From Bacillota bacterium (GTDB lineage: Bacteria; Bacillota; Clostridia; DSM-8532), in assembly GCA_023459915.1 (NCBI GenBank), contig JAEWSN010000261.1, positions 1 to 17,836 of the forward strand: 17,836 nt of DNA, in the 5' to 3' direction. A program made the translations under genes and the position numbers. This document shows positions 1 to 6,775 of the stretch, piece by piece; the stretch's first letter is position 1; each line of letters starts with the position of its first letter. The notes beneath the pieces were generated by a model. That model made no database searches. It was not told the DNA's origin and was given only the letters and a program-made list of their open reading frames with translations.

Positions 1-1062
<1,062 letters not shown>

Positions 1063-1120
1063 ATGCTTTCTCCTCTATACGCGATTGTTCTGTATTTCCA
1101 AAAATCCAAAAGGTTGTTGC

Positions 1121-1301
1121 GTGAAGTTCCTGCCATCGTTTCCAATCGCTTTGCATCTTCTTTACCCCCTCCCAGAACTTCACTGCGTGAAGTTCCTGCC
1201 GGGGTTGTCCCTATTCGCTTCGCGTCTTCTTTCCCCCCTCCCAGAACTTCACTACGTGAAGTTCCTGCCGGGGTTGTCCCTATTCGCTTCGCGAATAGGG
1301 A
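1121..1301. repeat. Tandem palindromic repeat cluster between grpE and dnaK
   Basis: Three copies of a 66-69 bp unit start at 1121, 1187 and 1256, each opening with GTGAAGTTCCTGCC; the last is truncated at the grpE stop. Unit junctions form perfect hairpins: 1175-1195 (arms GAACTTCAC and GTGAAGTTC, three-base loop) and 1244-1264 (same arms, different loop base). A third, 1277-1301, has 11-bp arms (TCCCTATTCGC and GCGAATAGGGA) and directly abuts the grpE stop codon. Read on the coding strand the loops are GCA, GTA and GAA, each closed by a C-G pair. None is followed by a T-run, so I do not call them intrinsic terminators. They are more likely repetitive-element copies or mRNA-stabilising or processing structures. 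Confidence 0.9.
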
Positions 1302-2021
1302 CTAGTTAGCCACCTTCACCATGGCGTGGCGCACGACGGCTTCCTCTTTGCAGCGGTAGCCTTTCTGGAAGACGTCCACCACTTCGTTGGGGCCGAAGGC
1401 TTCATCTTCCACGTGCATCACCGCATTGTGAAGATTCGGGTCGAAGGACGCGCCCAGCGCTTCAATCTCGGTCACACCGAACTTGGCCAGGGCTTCCACA
1501 AACTGCTTGGCCACCATGGCCACGCCGTCGCGCAGGGACACCGCTTCCGGGCTTTCCACCGCTTCCGCCGCCTTGATGGCGCGTTCGAGGTTGTCCATCA
1601 CCGGAAGGAATCCACCCGTCACTTCCACTACCGCGTCCAGGAACAGGCGTTCCTTTTCCTTGAGCGTCCGACGCCTGAAATTGTCAAATTCTGCCGCCAG
1701 ATACGTCAGACGATCATAGTGTTCCTTGGCTTCCGCCTCTTTCTTGGCCGCAAGCTTTTTCAGCGCCTGTACCTCCTGTTCGAAAACCGATGTGTCTGTT
1801 TCGTCCGCTTCCGGCTTCGCCGCCCCGGCATCATCCGTGTCGGCCATTCCGGTGTTCTGCGAATCCGTTGCGGCGGCCGCTTCGGACACCCCGGCCTGTG
1901 CGCCCGTGTCTCCCGGCGTATCCGTGGGGCTTGCGGCGTTCTGATCCGCATGCGGCTGGTTTGCGGGCATTTCCCTGTCGGATTTCTCCGCACCCTTTTT
2001 GTGCGTGTCATGCTTGGCCAT
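1302..2021 (-). CDS. grpE: Nucleotide exchange factor GrpE
   Basis: GrpE is the cytoplasmic dimer that drives ADP release from DnaK. The 239-residue product has a long, low-complexity, Ala/Asp/Thr-rich N-terminus (about residues 1-75). A charged coiled-coil helix follows (about 80-125, including LAAEFDNFRRRT at 108-119). The C-terminal beta domain carries the family signature region from IEALGASFDP through DVFQKGYRC to the end. The N-terminal tail is longer than in minimal GrpE proteins. I chose the ATG at 2019-2021 because AAGGAAG lies seven bases upstream. A more upstream in-frame ATG at 2037-2039 would add six residues and has no good ribosome-binding site. It is the second gene of the hrcA operon, about 80 bp after hrcA. 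Its TAG stop touches a perfect hairpin. Confidence 0.97.
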   Translation of the reverse strand: MAKHDTHKKGAEKSDREMPANQPHADQNAASPTDTPGDTGAQAGVSEAAAATDSQNTGMADTDDAGAAKPEADETDTSVFEQEVQALKKLAAKKEAEAKEHYDRLTYLAAEFDNFRRRTLKEKERLFLDAVVEVTGGFLPVMDNLERAIKAAEAVESPEAVSLRDGVAMVAKQFVEALAKFGVTEIEALGASFDPNLHNAVMHVEDEAFGPNEVVDVFQKGYRCKEEAVVRHAMVKVAN

Positions 2022-2101
2022 GTCGTGTCTTCCTTTCATGCTATCGTGACGGGCTTGTCACGCCATCGCGGACGCCCGGACCAATCTTTGTGTTGCATTG
2101 C

Positions 2102-3151
2102 TCAGTCGCGAATCATGCGAAGGATCTCCCGATCCAGCAGTCTTCTGACATAATCGATGGACGAGATGACCCGCGAATATGCCATGCGTGTGGGTCCTAT
2201 CACGCCAATGGCACCATGGTGGCGTTCCCCGTCACCGTAGCTGGCCGTCACCAGGCTCAACTCGCGGAAGGACCCGATTTCGTTCTCCGCGCCGATGCGT
2301 ACCTCCGGCCCCGAGCGATTGCCGATCGTGGTGAGCACACTGGCCAGCACATCCTCCTCACGCAGCAAATCCATGATCTCCCGCGCGCGGAACAAGTCGC
2401 TGAATTCGGGGTAGTTGAACAGGTTCGTCATGCCGTCGAGCATGATCTCCGCGTGCCCGATGCGCCGCATGCACTCCCGAACACTCTCGATGATGGGCAA
2501 TACCACCCCGTCCGGCAATCCCAGCTTCTCTTCCATGTCCGCCAGGAACCGAATGGTGATGTCACTGGCCTGCCGGCCGGCCAGGTGCTGTGAAAGATAC
2601 GAGGAGATGGTGTGGATGTCTTCATCGGACAATTCGGTTTCAAGCCGAACCACACGGCTGTTGACAATGCCGCCGGACACCACCACGATGACCAGCACCC
2701 GCTCCCCGCCAACCGGAACAATCTGGACGGTCCGGATGGGGTTGTCCTCCACCTTCGGCGTCATTGCCACGGTTGTGTATCCCGTGACCGCCGTGATGAG
2801 CTTGGCCGCGCGCAGAACCAGTTCTCCCAGCTCACCGATCCGCTCGTCCATGGCAGTCCGGATGCGCTGCATCTCTTCCTTTGCCAGATCCTGCACCTGA
2901 ACCAGATTGTCCACGTAAAACCGATACCCCTTGTCGGAAGGAACCCGTCCGGCCGAGGTGTGCGGTTGTGCCAGATACCCCAGCTCCTCCAAATCCGCCA
3001 TTTCGTTGCGGATGGTCGCCGAGCTCAGTCCCAGCTCGTGCTTCTTGGAGATGGTGCGCGAACCGACCGGCTGCGCCGTGTGAATGTAGTCGTCCACAAT
3101 GGAGCGGAGAATGGCTTTCTTTCGTTCTGTCAGTTCTTCATCCCACGTCAT
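2102..3151 (-). CDS. hrcA: Heat-inducible transcription repressor HrcA
   Basis: HrcA represses class I heat-shock genes by binding CIRCE; it needs GroEL for activity, so it works as a chaperone-titration sensor. The 349-residue product has the N-terminal winged helix with GLSSATIRNEMADLEELGYL (about 41-60), then QPHTSAGRVPSDKGYRFYVD (62-81), the most conserved stretch of the family. The GAF-like and dimerisation parts follow. Length is normal for the family. I chose the ATG at 3149-3151 because AAAGGAGGT sits directly upstream at ideal spacing. The longer reading from 3190 would start inside the leader. The gene follows a canonical promoter and CIRCE, so it is autoregulated, and it heads grpE and dnaK. 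Confidence 0.98.
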   Translation of the reverse strand: MTWDEELTERKKAILRSIVDDYIHTAQPVGSRTISKKHELGLSSATIRNEMADLEELGYLAQPHTSAGRVPSDKGYRFYVDNLVQVQDLAKEEMQRIRTAMDERIGELGELVLRAAKLITAVTGYTTVAMTPKVEDNPIRTVQIVPVGGERVLVIVVVSGGIVNSRVVRLETELSDEDIHTISSYLSQHLAGRQASDITIRFLADMEEKLGLPDGVVLPIIESVRECMRRIGHAEIMLDGMTNLFNYPEFSDLFRAREIMDLLREEDVLASVLTTIGNRSGPEVRIGAENEIGSFRELSLVTASYGDGERHHGAIGVIGPTRMAYSRVISSIDYVRRLLDREILRMIRD

Positions 3152-3194
3152 GGACAACCTCCTTTCACTGGGCGGACACCAGCCTCTCATGCTG

Positions 3195-3221
3195 TTAGCA
3201 CTCTCTTGCGTTGAGTGCTAA
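3195..3221 (-). promoter_or_regulatory. CIRCE operator (HrcA binding site)
   Basis: A perfect CIRCE: TTAGCACTC, a 9-bp spacer and GAGTGCTAA, matching the consensus at all 18 arm positions. One more base pair extends it on each side (GTTAGCACTC / GAGTGCTAAC, 3194-3222). It lies immediately downstream of the -10 box, about 44 bp before the hrcA start codon. HrcA bound here should block initiation or early elongation of hrcA-grpE-dnaK. Confidence 0.98.
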
Positions 3222-3230
3222 CGCAATTCA

Positions 3231-3259
3231 AACATAACATCGCCCATCCGCTTTGTCAA
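3231..3259 (-). promoter_or_regulatory. Sigma70-type promoter of hrcA-grpE-dnaK
   Basis: Reading the minus strand, TTGACA (3259-3254) is separated by exactly 17 bp from TATGTT (3236-3231). The predicted transcription start is near 3224, at the edge of CIRCE. A consensus -35 box, ideal spacing and the adjacent operator make this a strong call. The -35 box falls in the loop of the hairpin at 3241-3270. Confidence 0.9.
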
Positions 3260-3270
3260 GCGAATGGGCG
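3241..3270 (-). terminator. Possible terminator hairpin after the hemW / CheA-like / receiver operon, overlapping the hrcA -35 box
   Basis: On the minus-strand transcript the arms CGCCCATTCGCTT and AAGCGGATGGGCG pair over 13 positions, one of them a G-U wobble, around a GACA loop. The following sequence is only moderately T-rich (ATGTTATGTTTG), so termination would be weak or need a factor. On the plus strand the wobble becomes a C-A mismatch, suggesting the structure matters in leftward RNA. Confidence 0.45.
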
Positions 3271-3341
3271 CAAAAAGTCAGACAAGGTCAAATATTTCTT
3301 TGGCAAGGAAAAACATCAATTCACATACCCGCCCGGGAGGG

Positions 3342-3746
3342 TCACACCGGGTCCTGAATCAACCCCTGCTCCGACAGGAATGCCACCAGCTCCCGCTTGC
3401 GGAAGGGTTTGAGCATGAACCCGTCACAGGTGCTCCGGAACGCGGAGAGAACCATGTCCTTCGTGGCTTCCGCGGAGAGGATCATGACGCTTGCGCCATC
3501 GCGGCCCATCAGTCCCAGCTCACGCTCAACCCGGCGGATTTCCCCAAGCAGGGTGAGCCCGTCCATTTCCGGCAATGTGGCATCCACACAAACCAGCGCA
3601 TAGGGCTTGTTGTTGCGATGGGCATCCTGCACCATCTGCAGCGCGGACACGCCGTTGTCCGCCACATCGCATTTTCCGTATCCCGCCAAAAACAGCTGCA
3701 TCACCCGGCGATTGATGAAATCATCTTCCGCTATCAACGCCTTCAC
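3342..3746 (-). CDS. Stand-alone response-regulator receiver (CheY-like) protein
   Basis: The 134-residue product is a single receiver domain with no output domain. The acidic pocket is E7-D8-D9, the predicted phosphoacceptor is D55 in VCVDATLPEMDG, the switch residue is S91 (ILSAE), and the invariant lysine is K113 (MLKPF). All catalytic residues are present, so it should accept a phosphoryl group and act through protein contacts. The start is a GTG (3744-3746) overlapping the TGA stop of the CheA-like gene by four bases, with GGGAGGTG just upstream, which indicates translational coupling. Its partner is therefore probably the upstream CheA-like protein. The next gene, hrcA, has its own promoter. 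The receiver call is firm; the process it controls is unknown. Confidence 0.9.
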   Translation of the reverse strand: MKALIAEDDFINRRVMQLFLAGYGKCDVADNGVSALQMVQDAHRNNKPYALVCVDATLPEMDGLTLLGEIRRVERELGLMGRDGASVMILSAEATKDMVLSAFRSTCDGFMLKPFRKRELVAFLSEQGLIQDPV

Positions 3747-5011
3747 GCGTTCACCTCCCGTTCGGGAAACAGGAGCCTGGCACGGATGCCACCTCCCCGA
3801 TCATCATCGAGCGACAATCTGCCGCCCAGTTGTGTCACGGCATGCACGAGCCGATCCGTCGCCTCGCGGCGCGCAGGCGATGACAAATCGCCCCGGGCAT
3901 CTCCGGTCACATCCACATGCAGGCCATCGCCCTCACGATAGGCCACCACCTCAAGCAGGCCCAGGGCATCCTCGCCTTCCTGTCCGGCGGTCGTCTCGAG
4001 AAACAGGGCAAGCAGGTCGGCCAGCGGCTGCAACAGTTGATCGGACAGCGCCTTGTCAACCTCCACCGATTCGCCCAGCGTGGTGACACGCACCGCGCGG
4101 TGGGACTCCTCGATCAGGGAGCCGACGGTTTGCGCCAGCTTGGCAAACACTTCCCGCAGGGTGACAAGCCGAAGGGAAGACAGCACCAGCCCCAGTGCCT
4201 TGAGTTGCGCCAGAACACTCCCGGTCTCCGTCGCAAAGCGGTCCTTGTTTCCGAACCGCAGCAGCGCCTCCGCCTCCAGCGTCCGGCATTTGGCCTGCAG
4301 CTGCTCGATCAGCATCCCCACCTCATCGATGCGCGCCAGAGGCACGCGTACCGACGGATCCGCCACGCCATGCGTGCGGAGCTTCTGCATGCGGATGGCC
4401 TTGATGATGTCGGACGCCTCCACTCGCTTCTCCCGCAGCAGCAACTCCCCAAACCGGGTCCGCTCGGGCGACGCCTGCTGCCGGGACAGCAAATCCGCAA
4501 CATCGGCTTCCGCCATGGTGCCCTGTCGGACAAGGATTTCGCCGATGCGGGTCTCCTGTGCCAGCGGCTGGCGGATTTCGAGCATCAGATCCGCCCGGGA
4601 CTGCATCATGGCCTGCACATGCTGTCCAATCTCACCGGAGAGCCGCGAATCCTCCGTAGCGGCCGCCTCGGTCACCAGCCGGCGCAGAAAGCGGGCGGAC
4701 TGCACCAATTGGTTGATGCCCTGCGCGTCGGCCGAAGGCCGATACTTCCGCAGCGTTTCCACAAGGGTCTCGGACGCGAGCGCCAGCCGCTGTCCCAACG
4801 GCTCGCGCATCAGGCCCAGCAATCCGCCGATGGCGTGGTAACGCACATAGAGGGCGTGCAGACAGGCCTTGTCCGCAGGTTCCGCCTCCAGATTGACAAG
4901 CGACAGATCCGTCTCATCGAGCATTTGCCGAATTTCCGCCTGGAAATCCGGCAAATGCCGTTGCACCAGTTCCTGCAACCCAGACGGCGCAATGCCTTCG
5001 ATTCGATCCAT
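3743..5011 (-). CDS. Degenerate CheA-like protein: histidine-phosphotransfer-like region, MshEN-like region and decayed kinase region
   Basis: The 422-residue product reads like a CheA that has lost its kinase function. Residues about 10-130 are helical and Hpt-like, with H59 in VRYHAIGGLLGL where CheA has H-x-x-K-G; the lysine position is glycine (G62). Residues about 155-210 (IGEILVRQGTMAEADVADLL) resemble the short MshEN/GspE N-terminal repeat also seen inserted in some CheA proteins. Residues 221-250 (VRVPLARIDEVGMLIEQL) match the start of the CheA dimerisation helices. Residues about 285-417 follow the CheA ATPase region (GESVEVDKALSDQLLQPLADL; GGGIRARLLFPE). There the N-box HxxxN is replaced by DLLALFLE and no DDG-type G1 box remains. 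ATG at 5009-5011 follows GGGAGG; the gene starts nine bases after hemW. It probably passes or buffers phosphoryl groups rather than making them. Function is inferred from distant similarity only. Confidence 0.75.
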   Translation of the reverse strand: MDRIEGIAPSGLQELVQRHLPDFQAEIRQMLDETDLSLVNLEAEPADKACLHALYVRYHAIGGLLGLMREPLGQRLALASETLVETLRKYRPSADAQGINQLVQSARFLRRLVTEAAATEDSRLSGEIGQHVQAMMQSRADLMLEIRQPLAQETRIGEILVRQGTMAEADVADLLSRQQASPERTRFGELLLREKRVEASDIIKAIRMQKLRTHGVADPSVRVPLARIDEVGMLIEQLQAKCRTLEAEALLRFGNKDRFATETGSVLAQLKALGLVLSSLRLVTLREVFAKLAQTVGSLIEESHRAVRVTTLGESVEVDKALSDQLLQPLADLLALFLETTAGQEGEDALGLLEVVAYREGDGLHVDVTGDARGDLSSPARREATDRLVHAVTQLGGRLSLDDDRGGGIRARLLFPEREVNA

Positions 5012-5020
5012 GGATCCTCC

Positions 5021-6154
5021 CTATACAAAAGCGCGAAACACGCGGTTGGCGTAGTCCAGGCCACGCGTTGTCAGTCTTGTCATCGCTCCCTGCGTTTCAA
5101 GCAGGCCCTCCCCGGTCAAGGTCCCGAGCGCCTGCGCATGGTGCCGCGCCACATCGATTCCCGTCTCCTCGCCCACCTGCGCGAGATCCAACCCGGCAAG
5201 CAGACGGAATCCCATGAACAGCCGCTCCGAAAGCACGTCCCCGGCCGTGAGCGTCTGCTCCTCCACATGGAGGGAGGTGCCCGCACGTTGCCGGAGAATG
5301 TACTGCTCCGGGTCGGCGACATTGGCAAACCGCCGGTTTCCCATCAGGGAATGCGCGCCGGCGCCGAGCCCGAGGTATTCGCCGCGGTTCCAGTATATCA
5401 GATTGTGCCGGCACAACAACCCGGGCTTCGCCGCGTTGGAAATCTCATAATGTAGATACCCCGCGCGTGCCAGAAAGTCACAGGCCTCGTGGTACATCCG
5501 GCGATCCAGCTCATCGGGGGCCGGCTCAAGCTGTTTGCGTTCGTACAGATCCCCCCAGGGCGTTCCCGCTTCTATCGACAGGCTGTAGAAGGACACATGG
5601 GTGGTCGGGAAGGCGGTGGCAAACCGCAAGGACTCCTGCCATTGGGAAAATGTCTGACCCGGCAGGCCAAACATCAAGTCAAGATTCAGATTCCCGAATC
5701 CCGCGTCCAGGAGCAGGCCAATGGCCTCCTCCGCGTCCTTGCGCCGATGGATGCGTCCCATGGCCCGCAGCAGCTCGTCCTGGGCGGCCTGCACACCAAG
5801 ACTGACACGGTTGAAGCCTGCGGCCCGCATCGCCTGCGCCTTTTCCCGCGTAACGGTACCGGGGTTCGCCTCCAGACTGATTTCCGCATCCGCGGCCACC
5901 GGGAAGGCTTTCCGGATGGCATCGAGCAACGGACCATAGGCATCTGCCGGCAGCAGCGAGGGGGTCCCACCGCCGAGAAAGATCGTTTGGACCCGATACC
6001 CCTCCCACTGGTCGGCCGCCCGTCCCAACTCGGCATGAAGCGCGTCCAAATAGGCCGGCAACAGATCCAATTTGCCGGCCACGGAAGGAAAGTCGCAGTA
6101 ATTGCACTTGCGAACACAAAACGGGATATGGATGTACAAGCCCAATGGATGCAT
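5021..6154 (-). CDS. hemW: HemW, radical SAM heme chaperone (formerly annotated as coproporphyrinogen III oxidase-like)
   Basis: HemW binds heme and a [4Fe-4S] cluster and is thought to deliver heme to target proteins; it is distinct from the true oxygen-independent oxidase HemN. The 377-residue product opens MHPLGLYIHIPFC and carries the radical SAM motif C13-x3-C17-x2-C20 followed by DF, the HemW form. HemN has a fourth cysteine two residues later. FLGGGTPSLL, ISLEANPGT and the C-terminal HemW domain (GDVLSERLFMGFRLLAGLDL) follow. I chose the ATG at 6152-6154; a longer reading from 6205 would translate the palindromic repeat. AGG and AAGGA lie just upstream. It heads an operon with the CheA-like and receiver genes. 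Its place between lepA and hrcA is the standard Bacillota order. Confidence 0.95.
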   Translation of the reverse strand: MHPLGLYIHIPFCVRKCNYCDFPSVAGKLDLLPAYLDALHAELGRAADQWEGYRVQTIFLGGGTPSLLPADAYGPLLDAIRKAFPVAADAEISLEANPGTVTREKAQAMRAAGFNRVSLGVQAAQDELLRAMGRIHRRKDAEEAIGLLLDAGFGNLNLDLMFGLPGQTFSQWQESLRFATAFPTTHVSFYSLSIEAGTPWGDLYERKQLEPAPDELDRRMYHEACDFLARAGYLHYEISNAAKPGLLCRHNLIYWNRGEYLGLGAGAHSLMGNRRFANVADPEQYILRQRAGTSLHVEEQTLTAGDVLSERLFMGFRLLAGLDLAQVGEETGIDVARHHAQALGTLTGEGLLETQGAMTRLTTRGLDYANRVFRAFV

Positions 6155-6176
6155 GTGATACCTGATTCCTTGTGAA

Positions 6177-6760
6177 CCCCCGTGTGTCGATGCGAAGCAT
6201 GACACACGGAATTGTTCGCATTCCTACCGCATGACGATGCCCCGTGTGTCGATGCGAAGCATGACACACGGAATTGTACGCATTTCTACCGCATGACGAT
6301 GCCCCGTGTGTCGATGCGAAGCATGACACACGGAATTGTTCGCATTCCTACCGCATGACGATGCCCCGTGTGTCGATGCGAAGCATGACACACGGAATTG
6401 TACGCATTCCTACCGCATGACGATGCGAAGCATGTCATGCGGCGCGTGTCGTGCGGTGCATGTCATGCGGCGGATTGTACCCCCGTGTGTCGATGCGAAG
6501 CATGACACGCGGAATTGTACGCACCTCTACCGCGTGTCGTGCGAAGCATGGCATGCGGCGCAATGCACCGCCGCCAAGAGTTCATTGCCCTTCCACGCAA
6601 TTTTGCCTAAGCGGCGCTATAAATCCCAAAATCCGTTGACCTTTCTCGTCAACGGTTTTGGGGAAGCCCCGTGTGTCAGGCGAAGCATGACACACGGAAT
6701 TGTTCGCATTCCTACCGCATGACGATGCGAAGCATGTCATGCGGCGGATTGTACCCCCGC
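6177..6760. repeat. Composite palindromic repeat array filling the lepA-hemW gap
   Basis: This covers nearly all of the 620-bp non-coding gap. Four near-identical 62-bp units have GTGTGTC starting at 6182, 6244, 6306 and 6368; diverged units lie at 6485 and 6671. Hairpin A (arms CCGTGTGTC and GACACACGG around ATGC-GAA-GCAT, one bulged G) occurs at 6180-6209, 6242-6271, 6304-6333, 6366-6395, 6483-6512 and 6669-6697. Hairpin B (arms CCGCATGAC and GTCATGCGG around the same core) is complete at 6413-6442 and 6715-6744, with a variant at 6530-6558. In units 1-3 only its left half remains. A and B are joined by a GGAATTGT(T/A)CGCATTCCTA linker, and B is followed by GGATTGTACCCCCG. The 62-bp period is not a multiple of three and there are no unique spacers, so it is neither coding nor CRISPR. 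It resembles a mosaic REP element. Confidence 0.92.
6625..6663 (-). terminator. Intrinsic terminator downstream of lepA, probably bidirectional
   Basis: An 8-bp core stem (CCGTTGAC and GTCAACGG, 7-base loop) is flanked by an A-tract on one side and a T-tract on the other. With one bulged base these extend the stem to about 15 bp. This A-stem-T arrangement works in both directions. It lies about 113 bp after the lepA stop, with one repeat unit between, and should separate lepA from hemW. Confidence 0.7.
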
Positions 6761-6775
6761 TAACGTAAAACCGCT

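Noticed and set aside
1277..1301. Intrinsic terminator for grpE
   Set aside because: A strong 11-bp stem touches the stop codon, but the sequence after it is ACAACCCC with no T-run, and dnaK downstream needs the operon promoter. Kept only as a repeat hairpin.
3917..5455. Long plus-strand ORF of 512 codons
   Set aside because: It spans the minus-strand CheA-like gene and the end of hemW. The protein is Gln/His/Arg-rich with no recognisable motif and has no ribosome-binding site context; this is typical of an antisense shadow in GC-rich DNA.
5679..6329. ORFs starting inside the 62-bp repeats with MSCFASTHG-type openings
   Set aside because: The start comes from the palindrome itself and each copy shifts frame because 62 is not a multiple of three; the remainder overlaps hemW in the wrong frame.
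6155..6330. hemW promoter within the repeats (TACAAT in the linker)
   Set aside because: TACAAT appears on the minus strand in some units, but no acceptable -35 lies 16-18 bp upstream, and it is changed to AACAAT in alternate units.
6177..6424. CRISPR array
   Set aside because: The repeats are directly contiguous with no unique spacers, the unit is 62 bp, and no cas gene is present.
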